NCBI GenBank assembly: GCA_009785885.1
Contig: WQUE01000064.1
Location: forward strand, 1-7,266
From: Actinomycetes bacterium
GTDB lineage: Bacteria > Actinomycetota > Actinomycetes > Propionibacteriales > Propionibacteriaceae
DNA: 7,266 nt
Direction of reading: 5' to 3'
A program made the position numbers and the translations under genes. Shown here in pieces: positions 1-6,065 of the stretch. The notes beneath the pieces are model-generated. The model worked only from the letters and a program-made list of their open reading frames with translations. It ran no database searches and was not told where the DNA came from. The stretch's first letter is position 1, and each line of letters opens with the position of its first letter.

Positions 1-1
1 A

Positions 2-1090
<1,089 letters not shown>

Positions 1091-1094
1091 AATG

Positions 1095-1108
1095 CCACCC
1101 CATCCTTT
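1095..1108 (-). promoter_or_regulatory. ribosome binding region of the sugar ATPase gene
   Basis: On the minus strand, AAAGGA (1108-1103) lies 12 nt before the ATG at 1090, and GGGGTGG (1101-1095) lies 4 nt before it. Neither spacing is ideal, but together they support this ATG over the upstream in-frame extension. The base of an inverted repeat (1112-1129) lies 3 nt upstream of AAAGGA, so RNA structure could affect ribosome access. Confidence 0.5.
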
Positions 1109-1111
1109 CCA

Positions 1112-1129
1112 CGGGCAGGTACGTGCCCG
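1112..1129. promoter_or_regulatory. imperfect 18-bp palindrome in the leader of the sugar ATPase gene
   Basis: CGGGCAGGTACGTGCCCG reads the same on both strands at 16 of 18 positions. The arms CGGGCA/TGCCCG are perfect, the centre is GTAC, and only positions 7 and 12 break symmetry. It sits about 22-40 nt before the ATPase start codon and downstream of the candidate -10. It could be an operator for a sugar-responsive repressor, or an RNA hairpin (6-bp stem, 6-nt loop) next to the ribosome binding site. The regulator is unknown. Confidence 0.4.
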
Positions 1130-1168
1130 ACGATCCGTTGTAGAAGGGCGAACCGGACAAAAACTCAG

Positions 1169-1179
1169 GTTCAGCGAAC
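1169..1179. repeat. small inverted repeat GTTC-N3-GAAC at the candidate transcription start
   Basis: GTTCAGCGAAC forms 4-bp arms around AGC, just downstream of the candidate -10 (1185-1180) of the sugar ATPase gene, and so overlaps the expected transcription start. It could be part of an operator. The arms are short enough to arise by chance. Confidence 0.2.
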
Positions 1180-1185
1180 ACCCTA
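1180..1185 (-). promoter_or_regulatory. candidate extended -10 promoter of the sugar ATPase gene
   Basis: On the minus strand TGCTAGGGT matches the extended -10 pattern TGN-TANNNT, with hexamer TAGGGT at 1185-1180. Transcription would begin near 1173, giving a leader of about 83 nt that contains both inverted repeats described here. No convincing -35 is seen; that position falls in the stem-loop after malQ. Confidence 0.35.
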
Positions 1186-1199
1186 GCACCTGGGGGTAT

Positions 1200-1225
1200 G
1201 CCGGACCCAGCGCCACGCGTCCGGC
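1200..1225 (-). terminator. GC-rich stem-loop after malQ, probable terminator
   Basis: GCCGGAC (1200-1206) and GTCCGGC (1219-1225) are perfectly complementary. The intervening 12 nt can add a 3-bp GCG/CGC stem after a CCA bulge. The structure begins 8 nt beyond the malQ stop codon on the minus strand. There is no T-run after it, which is common for actinobacterial terminators but weakens the call. It would separate malQ transcription from the sugar ATPase gene. Confidence 0.5.
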
Positions 1226-1232
1226 AAACGGA

Positions 1233-3401
1233 TCACAAGGCCGGACGCCACGGCTCGGGCACGTGCGTCCAGCCGTTCATCACCGCGGCCAGCCGCATGG
1301 GGCGCTCCGTCGTCATGATGTCGTCCAGCAGCAGCGGCGTTCCGTCCACCCCGCCCAACGGCACGCGCCAGTTCGGGTACTCGTCGATCGTGCCGGGCTG
1401 GTTCTGGATGCGGCGCTCCCCGACGGCATCGACCAGGGCGACGTTCAGCACCCGGCTGGGCGCGCCGAGCAGGGCCCGGTGCAACGCCAGCACCTGCGCC
1501 TCCACCGGATCGAGCACCTGACCGTCCAGGTCGGGACGTATGGTGCCGGTCTCGTCCAGCCACGCGAGCCAGTCCGCCTGGGCGGCGTGCGCCCGTTCCA
1601 GCTCGGCGTCCAGGGGCACGGTCAGCAGCCCCAGGTCGTGGCGCAGCCTCACGTGGTCGAGAGCCAGGTAGCCGGCGCTCGGCGGCAGGTCGTGGGTCGT
1701 GACCGAGGCCATGCACCACTCCCGCCACTGCGCGGGGCGTTTCACGCTCCCGTCCGGGAAGCACTCGAACCACAGCACTGACGTGCCGAGGATGCCACGC
1801 CCGGCGAGGTAGTCGCGGACCCACGGCTCCACGGTGCCGAGGTCCTCGCCGACGACGAGCGCCCCCGCCCGCTGCGCCTCCAGCGCGATGATGCCGATGA
1901 GCGCCTCGTGGTCGTAGCGGACATAGCAGCCCTTGTCGGGGGTGTTCCCGGCCGGCACCCACCACAGACGGAACATGCCGAGGATGTGGTCGATGCGCAG
2001 GCCCCCGGCGTGCGACAGCGCCGCACGGACCATGTCGCGGAACGGCACGTACCCGAGGTCGGCCAGCCGGTCGGGACGCCACGGCGGCTGCGTCCAGTCC
2101 TGGCCGAGCTGGTTGTACGCGTCGGGCGGCACGCCGACGAATACGCCGTGCGCGTAGACGTCGGCGAGCATCCAGCGGTCGGCGGAGTCCTGCTTCACGC
2201 CGACCGCCAGGTCGGTGACGACGCCGACCCGCATGCCGGCGTCCTGAGCGGCACGTTGCGCGGCCGACAGCTGGTCCTGGGCGATCCACTGCTGCCATTC
2301 GACGAAACGCACGTCGTCACGGTGGGTGTCGACGAACGCGTCCACCTCCGGCGAGGTGGGACGCTGGTAGCGTTCGTCCCAGTCGCGCCAGTCGCCGCCG
2401 AACGCCCCGCACAGCACCGTCCAGGCCGCGAAGTCGCGCAGGCCGCGGCCCTGGGCGCGCCGGTACGCGTCGAATGCCATCTGGCGGCCCGCCGGCAGGC
2501 CGGTGTCGAACACGAGGCGCAGCGCCGTCCGCTTGGCCGCCCAGGCGGCGTCACGGTCGATGCGGTCGGTGCCGGCGAGGTGCGTCGCGAGGTTCTCCCG
2601 GAGTTGCGCGACGCGCATCCGGCCGGCATCGCCCAGCCGGGCGAACTCGGGGATGGCTTCGGGACGGATGTAGAGCGGGTTCACGAAGCGCCGCGAACTC
2701 GGCAGGTACGGGGACGGCTCCATCGGCGGGATCGGCGACGCCGCGTGGAGCGGGTTCACGAGGACGTAGTCGGCCTGCTGCTGTGTGGCCGACCACGTCG
2801 CGAGGTCGGTCAGGTCGGCCAGGTCGCCGACGCCCCACGAGCCGGACGACCGCACCGAGTACAGCTGCACCTGGTAGCCCCACACGCGTCGGCGGCCCAG
2901 GTGGGCGGGCAGGCCCAGCCAGTCGGGCGTGACGAGCAGCGCCGCCTCGTCGGTCCTGTCGCCCGCGGTGCAGACCAGCCGGTGGTATCCGGACGGGAGG
3001 TCGTCGGGCAGCTGGAAGGTCGCCTCGCCGACGAGGGCCCCGTCGATCTGCCGGTCGCGTTCCCAGTTGTCCACCTGCGTCGCCGTCCGGGTGCCGCCGT
3101 CCTCCAGTTGGATGGTGAGACGTGTGGCCTGTCCGGCGCCGACGTGAACGTTCACGAGACCGGCATGCCCGGCGCGCACAACCGTCGCGGGCGGCAGCGT
3201 GCGCCGCCACGGGCGTTCCCGCTGCGCCCGGATCGAGGCCTGGATGGCGTCGGGGGTTCGGGCGTCGACCTCCATCGCGCCGAGGACGGCGATCACCGTC
3301 TCGGGGGCGACAGGCGTCAGCACGCCGTGCCAGTCCCAGTATTCGGTTGACAGGCCGCACAGGTCGGCCAGTTCTTGCAGGGCGGGATCGGACAAGGCCA
3401 T
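1233..3401 (-). CDS. malQ: 4-alpha-glucanotransferase (amylomaltase, GH77)
   Basis: This cytoplasmic enzyme transfers 1,4-alpha-glucan segments between maltodextrins and releases glucose, making short maltooligosaccharides usable for glycogen or maltose metabolism. It has 722 residues, close to other bacterial MalQ proteins. The first 165 or so residues form the extra N-terminal region seen in the longer MalQ forms. The GH77 barrel follows, with QLYSVRSSGSWGVGDL (179-194), NPLHAASPIPPMEPSPYLPS (216-235) and the catalytic blocks GLRIDHILG (nucleophile D471), VVGEDLG (acid/base E519) and TTHDLPP (D571, transition-state stabiliser). GTIDEYPNWR (670-679) is the usual C-terminal acceptor-site motif. 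Catalytic assignments come from family knowledge. The ATG at 3401 is the first in frame and starts a typical N-terminus (MALSDPALQELADLCGL); a weak GGAAG lies about 14 nt upstream. It stands between a membrane protein gene and a sugar ATPase gene, all co-directional. Confidence 0.97.
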   Translation of the reverse strand: MALSDPALQELADLCGLSTEYWDWHGVLTPVAPETVIAVLGAMEVDARTPDAIQASIRAQRERPWRRTLPPATVVRAGHAGLVNVHVGAGQATRLTIQLEDGGTRTATQVDNWERDRQIDGALVGEATFQLPDDLPSGYHRLVCTAGDRTDEAALLVTPDWLGLPAHLGRRRVWGYQVQLYSVRSSGSWGVGDLADLTDLATWSATQQQADYVLVNPLHAASPIPPMEPSPYLPSSRRFVNPLYIRPEAIPEFARLGDAGRMRVAQLRENLATHLAGTDRIDRDAAWAAKRTALRLVFDTGLPAGRQMAFDAYRRAQGRGLRDFAAWTVLCGAFGGDWRDWDERYQRPTSPEVDAFVDTHRDDVRFVEWQQWIAQDQLSAAQRAAQDAGMRVGVVTDLAVGVKQDSADRWMLADVYAHGVFVGVPPDAYNQLGQDWTQPPWRPDRLADLGYVPFRDMVRAALSHAGGLRIDHILGMFRLWWVPAGNTPDKGCYVRYDHEALIGIIALEAQRAGALVVGEDLGTVEPWVRDYLAGRGILGTSVLWFECFPDGSVKRPAQWREWCMASVTTHDLPPSAGYLALDHVRLRHDLGLLTVPLDAELERAHAAQADWLAWLDETGTIRPDLDGQVLDPVEAQVLALHRALLGAPSRVLNVALVDAVGERRIQNQPGTIDEYPNWRVPLGGVDGTPLLLDDIMTTERPMRLAAVMNGWTHVPEPWRPAL

Positions 3402-3419
3402 GGCGCGTCAGCTTTCTTC

Positions 3420-3438
3420 CGTGGCGTCGGTCGTGGCG
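3420..3438. repeat. 7-bp direct repeat in the malQ leader
   Basis: CGTGGCG occurs at 3420-3426 and again at 3432-3438, a 12-bp period, between the malQ start codon and its candidate -10. On the minus strand the repeated unit is CGCCACG. It could be a tandem protein-binding site. The motif is short and GC-rich, so chance is a real alternative. Confidence 0.25.
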
Positions 3439-3440
3439 CC

Positions 3441-3446
3441 AGCCTA
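3441..3446 (-). promoter_or_regulatory. candidate -10 element of malQ
   Basis: TAGGCT on the minus strand (3446-3441) matches TANNNT and is the only such hexamer that stands out in the 64-bp gap between the RDD gene and malQ. Transcription would start near 3434 and leave a leader of about 33 nt. No clear -35 is seen. I see no convincing terminator after the RDD gene, so malQ may also be reached by read-through. Confidence 0.35.
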
Positions 3447-3465
3447 GACCATGGCGGGGCAACGC

Positions 3466-4554
3466 CTATCCGGCTGGGCGGACCACCTGGGTGCGGGCGA
3501 TCATGTCGTGCCAGCACTGCTTCTTCGGGCTCCACAGGGCCCACAGGACGCAGAGCAGGCCGGCCAACGTCAACAGCCACCCGAACGAGGTGGCGGCGTC
3601 GGGGGCGATGACGCTCACGATCGTGTTCAGGTCGTACAGCAGCATGAAGGCGACGCCCCGGATCAGCACCTGGCCGATCGGCAGCCCGCCGCCGTGACGG
3701 CCCTGGTCGACGGGCACGACCCGGATCTGGCAGATCGTCTGGCCGAACGTGGCGCCGCGCCAGGCCAGCAGGACGATCGCGTAGACCGCCTGGGCGGCGC
3801 TGAGCGCGAGGCTGTACTGCATCATCCGGGGTTCGAAGGCGAGGTAGCCGGGCGAGGTGGCGTAGCCCGAAGGATCGGCCAGCATGGCTCTCAGAGCCGG
3901 GCCGGCGAGCGCCGAGAGGTCGCTGAACACCGTCATGACCAGGACGCTGCCGGCGACCAGACCGACGAAGATGCTGTCGAGGAACATCGCCAGCACGCGC
4001 CACCACCAGCCCGACAGCGGGACGCCGTCGGCGGTCTGTGGCCCGACGAAGCGCGGCGGGGCGTAGGCGAGCGGGGCGGCGTTGCCGAAGTACGGGTTCG
4101 GGACGCCGGGATAGGCCGGATTGGCGGGGTAGACCGGCATGGGTGCGGGGGAGGCGGCCACGGGGGGAGCGGGGGGCAGGCCCGGGGTGGCGCCCCAGGC
4201 GGGTGCGACGGGAGCGGCCGGTGCGAGCGGCGGCGGAGGTACGGGGGTGACCGCGGGAGCCGGTGTGGCGGCCACGGCTCCGGCGTAGGGGTCGGCCCCG
4301 GCGGGAGCGGCGCCGAAGCCCGGCGTGGGCCGCGGTCCGAGAGGGGTGGGCGAGCCGGTACGCGTCTCGACGGTCCAGTGCGTGCCGTCCCAATAGCGCT
4401 GCCGGACGGCATCCGCCGGATCGGGATACCAGCCGGCCGCCGGTGTCGCGGCGCCGGCCTGGACCGTCGCGGCGGCCGGGGCCGGATCGGTCCCGGGGGA
4501 CCCCACGGCGGCCTCACGCGACCACGGGCTGGCCGCCCCTTCGTTTTCGCTCAT
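3466..4554 (-). CDS. DUF2510-RDD family membrane protein
   Basis: This is a 362-residue membrane protein of unknown function. A short DUF2510 motif lies at residues 40-61 (AGWYPDPADAVRQRYWDG followed by THWT), a small Trp/Tyr-rich module often attached to actinobacterial membrane proteins. Residues 65-178 are a Pro/Ala/Gly-rich, probably disordered linker. The RDD domain occupies about 180-362. R186 and D193 lie at the start of the first membrane segment (about 186-210), further segments fall near 246-265, 296-316 and 323-341, and the closing WHDMIARTQVV block contains D350. Those Arg and Asp residues are the ones for which the family is named. Family reports suggest transport or ion-related roles for some RDD proteins, but nothing here identifies a substrate. 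The ATG at 4554 is preferred: no Shine-Dalgarno is present, but a -10 hexamer ends 6 nt upstream, which fits a leaderless mRNA. malQ follows 64 bp downstream. Confidence 0.92.
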   Translation of the reverse strand: MSENEGAASPWSREAAVGSPGTDPAPAAATVQAGAATPAAGWYPDPADAVRQRYWDGTHWTVETRTGSPTPLGPRPTPGFGAAPAGADPYAGAVAATPAPAVTPVPPPPLAPAAPVAPAWGATPGLPPAPPVAASPAPMPVYPANPAYPGVPNPYFGNAAPLAYAPPRFVGPQTADGVPLSGWWWRVLAMFLDSIFVGLVAGSVLVMTVFSDLSALAGPALRAMLADPSGYATSPGYLAFEPRMMQYSLALSAAQAVYAIVLLAWRGATFGQTICQIRVVPVDQGRHGGGLPIGQVLIRGVAFMLLYDLNTIVSVIAPDAATSFGWLLTLAGLLCVLWALWSPKKQCWHDMIARTQVVRPAG

Positions 4555-4560
4555 CCGACC

Positions 4561-4566
4561 AGTTTA
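4561..4566 (-). promoter_or_regulatory. -10 element giving a leaderless RDD-protein mRNA
   Basis: TAAACT on the minus strand (4566-4561) matches TANNNT well and is one of the few AT-rich hexamers in the divergent region. It ends 6 nt before the ATG at 4554, so transcription should begin at or next to the start codon. The absence of a Shine-Dalgarno sequence agrees. Confidence 0.6.
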
Positions 4567-4571
4567 CGGCA

Positions 4572-4592
4572 CCCCGCGACGTGTCGGCGGGG
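4572..4592. repeat. imperfect inverted repeat at the -35 position of the RDD gene
   Basis: CCCCGCGAC and GTCGGCGGGG (within 4572-4592) are complementary apart from one extra base, around a short GT centre. The element lies immediately upstream of the RDD -10 and covers where its -35 would be, in the 106-bp region between two divergent genes. It may be an operator. The rest of this region is extremely GC-rich: 4611-4647 contains a single A and no T, including the perfect palindrome CCGCCGGCGG at 4622-4631. Confidence 0.3.
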
Positions 4593-4647
4593 CATCGGTG
4601 CCGCAGACGTGGCCGCCGCGGCCGCCGGCGGGGCCGACCCGGCGGGG

Positions 4648-4653
4648 TACACT
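4648..4653 (+). promoter_or_regulatory. -10 element giving a leaderless DUF3039 mRNA
   Basis: TACACT matches TANNNT and is followed by exactly 7 nt (GACGCGC) before the ATG at 4661, the spacing expected when transcription starts on the A of the start codon. No Shine-Dalgarno sequence precedes the gene and no -35 consensus is seen. Confidence 0.65.
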
Positions 4654-4660
4654 GACGCGC

Positions 4661-4924
4661 ATGAGCCAGCCATCACGGGCGGCGGACACCCTCGTCCGCG
4701 AACGTACCGAGACGCTCTCCGAGGAAGGCGACGCGGACCGTTTCAGCCATTACGTGCCTCGCGCCAGGTTGACGGAAGCGCTGGTCATGGGGACACCCGT
4801 GGTGGCGCTGTGCGGCAAGATCTGGGTTCCGACCCACAATCCCGAGCGGTACCCGGTGTGCCCCACCTGCAAGGAGATCTGGGAATCGCTGCGGCCGGGT
4901 CCCGACCGCGACCCCGACCGTTGA
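4661..4924 (+). CDS. DUF3039 family small protein with cysteine motif
   Basis: This is an 87-residue soluble protein of unknown function from an actinobacterial family. The recognisable core runs from DADRFSHYV (24-32) through VVALCGKIWVP (47-57) to YPVCPTCKEIW (64-74). C51, C67 and C70, with a possible fourth ligand such as H30 or H59, look like a small metal site, probably zinc; this is inference from the CPxC pattern. The N-terminal 20 residues and the C-terminal Pro/Asp/Arg tail (78-87) are low in structure. The ATG at 4661 is preferred over an in-frame GTG at 4598 because the extra 21 residues are Pro/Arg/Gly-rich, encoded by GC-only promoter DNA, and because a -10 sits exactly 7 nt before 4661. 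It is divergent from the RDD gene, shares its short promoter region, and is followed by a stem-loop, so it is probably monocistronic. Confidence 0.9.
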   Translation: MSQPSRAADTLVRERTETLSEEGDADRFSHYVPRARLTEALVMGTPVVALCGKIWVPTHNPERYPVCPTCKEIWESLRPGPDRDPDR

Positions 4925-4943
4925 TGCCGGCCGGGGCCTTGTC

Positions 4944-4979
4944 CGACGCGGCAACGCAGGCTGGTGCCCATCCGCGTCG
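4944..4979 (+). terminator. 8-bp stem-loop after DUF3039, possible terminator
   Basis: CGACGCGG (4944-4951) is perfectly complementary to CCGCGTCG (4972-4979) across 20 nt; the loop itself contains a small GGC-TGGT-GCC hairpin (4959-4968). It begins 20 nt beyond the DUF3039 stop codon. No T-run follows. The same DNA overlaps the -35 region of the next gene, so a regulatory role is an alternative. Confidence 0.4.
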
Positions 4980-5000
4980 TCGTCTAGTGTGGTGGGCACC
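4963..5000. promoter_or_regulatory. inverted repeat flanking the ABC exporter promoter
   Basis: GGTGCCCA (4963-4970) and TGGGCACC (4993-5000) are perfect 8-bp complements. They bracket the candidate -10 at 4985-4990, with arm centres about 30 bp apart, roughly three helical turns. The left arm covers the -35 position and the right arm covers the expected transcription start. This is a plausible two-site operator for a repressor of the exporter genes. The regulator is unknown and not encoded nearby in the window. Confidence 0.35.
4985..4990 (+). promoter_or_regulatory. candidate -10 element of the ABC exporter operon
   Basis: TAGTGT matches TANNNT, with expected transcription start near 4997 and a leader of about 40 nt before the ATG at 5037. 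The -35 position (about 4962-4967, TGGTGC) is a poor match. An in-frame GTG start at 4989 overlaps this hexamer and is therefore unlikely. Confidence 0.4.
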
Positions 5001-5027
5001 TCCCAACCGGCACCCGATGCGATCCAC

Positions 5028-5032
5028 GAGGA
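5028..5032 (+). promoter_or_regulatory. Shine-Dalgarno of the exporter ATPase gene
   Basis: GAGGA ends 4 nt before the ATG at 5037. The spacing is short but usable. It decides the start in favour of 5037 over the GTG at 4989, in agreement with family homology beginning at MIETHELTKRYG. Confidence 0.6.
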
Positions 5033-5036
5033 CTTC

Positions 5037-6065
5037 ATGATCGAAACCCACGAGTTGACGAAGCGCTACGGAAAGAAGCTGGCCGTCGATCACCTGACGA
5101 TCACGGTCCGACCGGGCCAGGTCACCGGGTTTCTCGGGCCGAACGGGGCGGGCAAGTCGACGACGATGCGTCTCGTGCTGGGCCTGGACCACCCGACATC
5201 GGGATATGCGCTCGTCAACGGCAAGCCGTACGCGGCTCACCGCGATCCCCTGCACCAGGTGGGCGCGCTGCTGGAGGCCCGGGCGATCCATTCGGCCCGC
5301 AGTGCCCGCGATCATCTGCGCATCATGGCGGCCTCCCAGGGCCTGCCCGCCCGGCGGGCCGACGAGGTGCTGGAGCTGACCGGACTGACCGCCGTCGCCC
5401 GTCGCAAGGCGGGCGGTTTCTCGCTCGGCATGGGACAGCGGCTCGGGCTCGCCGTGGCGTTGCTGGCCGATCCGTTGACGCTGATCCTCGACGAGCCGGT
5501 CAACGGACTCGACCCGGAGGGTGTCCTGTGGGTGCGCAATCTCGTGCGGCACGAGGCGGGCCGCGGCCGGACCGTGTTCCTGTCGAGCCACCTGATGAGC
5601 GAGGTGGCGCTCGTCGCCGACCACCTGGTCGTGCTGGGACGCGGGCGGCTGCTGGTGGAGAAGCCGATGAGTGAGTTCATCGCGGAGTCCTCGGAGGTGG
5701 CCACACGCATCCGCTCGCCGCAGGCGGCGGAACTGGCGGACGCGATCGCCGGGCCGACGGTCCAGTTGAGGGCGCTCGGGCCCGGACTGTTCGAGGCCCG
5801 CGGCTGCGCCGCGGAGGACATCGGGGAGATCGCCGCGGAGCGCGGGATCGTCCTGCACGAGTTGACGCCGCTCCAGGTGTCGCTGGAGGAGGCGTACATG
5901 AAGCTGACGGCGGACGAGGTCGAGTACACCGGCCACATGGATGCGCAGGGCATCCATGGGGAACCTGGTGGGGCCGCCGATCCGGTCGACGTGAGCGGCC
6001 TGCCCGCCCCCCAGGCGGGCGAGCGGGCCGGCGACTTCCCGGAGTATCCGGAGGGCGTCCGGTGA
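5037..6065 (+). CDS. ABC-2 exporter ATP-binding protein (BcrA/NatA/DrrA class)
   Basis: This is the cytoplasmic ATPase of an ABC-2 type exporter, 342 residues. Walker A is GPNGAGKST (34-42). The Q-loop region reads VGALLEARA (75-83) with Glu at 80 in place of Gln, as is common in the bacitracin/drug and sodium exporter class. The signature is FSLGMGQRLGLA (128-139), a class-typical variant of LSGGQ. Walker B is LTLILDEP (147-154), the D-loop is NGLDPEG, and the switch is H185 in SSHLMSE. Residues 215-290 form the usual C-terminal domain ending in SLEEAYMKLT. Residues 296-342 are an extra hydrophilic Pro/Gly/Glu-rich tail beyond most relatives of about 300 residues. Its last 4 bases overlap the next gene, an ABC-2 permease with a long extension, so the two are translationally coupled partners. 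The substrate is unknown; drugs, lipids or antimicrobial peptides are all possible for this class. Confidence 0.93.
   Translation: MIETHELTKRYGKKLAVDHLTITVRPGQVTGFLGPNGAGKSTTMRLVLGLDHPTSGYALVNGKPYAAHRDPLHQVGALLEARAIHSARSARDHLRIMAASQGLPARRADEVLELTGLTAVARRKAGGFSLGMGQRLGLAVALLADPLTLILDEPVNGLDPEGVLWVRNLVRHEAGRGRTVFLSSHLMSEVALVADHLVVLGRGRLLVEKPMSEFIAESSEVATRIRSPQAAELADAIAGPTVQLRALGPGLFEARGCAAEDIGEIAAERGIVLHELTPLQVSLEEAYMKLTADEVEYTGHMDAQGIHGEPGGAADPVDVSGLPAPQAGERAGDFPEYPEGVR
6002..6020 (+). other. strong GC hairpin inside the end of the ATPase gene
   Basis: GCCCGCC (6002-6008) and GGCGGGC (6014-6020) pair perfectly over a 5-nt loop CCCCA. The hairpin is coding (LPAPQAG in the ATPase tail) and lies about 40 nt upstream of the permease start codon and 30 nt before its Shine-Dalgarno. 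It could set the relative expression of the two partners or simply reflect GC-rich coding. Confidence 0.35.
6050..6055 (+). promoter_or_regulatory. Shine-Dalgarno of the extended permease gene
   Basis: GGAGGG lies 6 nt before the GTG at 6062, an excellent match and spacing, inside the last codons of the ATPase gene. It supports GTG 6062 as a real start and the GTGA overlap as translational coupling. Confidence 0.75.

Noticed and set aside
1169..1179. SOS (LexA) box
   Set aside because: The actinobacterial box has GAAC before GTTC with a 4-bp gap; here the order is reversed and the gap is 3.
1091..1216. 42-residue upstream extension of the sugar ATPase
   Set aside because: It has no family similarity and crosses the candidate promoter and the malQ terminator stem; MATVSF at 1090 matches the family start.
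1908..3350. 480-codon plus-strand frame antisense to malQ
   Set aside because: His/Arg/Val-rich shadow of a gene with complete GH77 catalytic motifs on the other strand.
4611..4647. GC-only stretch with small palindromes as a terminator or origin element
   Set aside because: It lies between two divergent promoters, lacks any T-run, and self-complementary GC runs are expected at this base composition.
4598..4660. GTG start for DUF3039, 21 codons upstream
   Set aside because: It would make the -10 element coding, and the added residues are Pro/Arg/Gly-rich and unlike the family.
4989..5036. GTG start for the exporter ATPase, 16 codons upstream
   Set aside because: It overlaps the candidate -10 and has no ribosome site; ATG 5037 has GAGGA in front and fits family homology.
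3451..5040. 529-codon open frame on the plus strand
   Set aside because: Antisense to the RDD gene and overlapping DUF3039 in another frame; Arg/Gly-rich with no recognisable domain. It is a by-product of high GC content.
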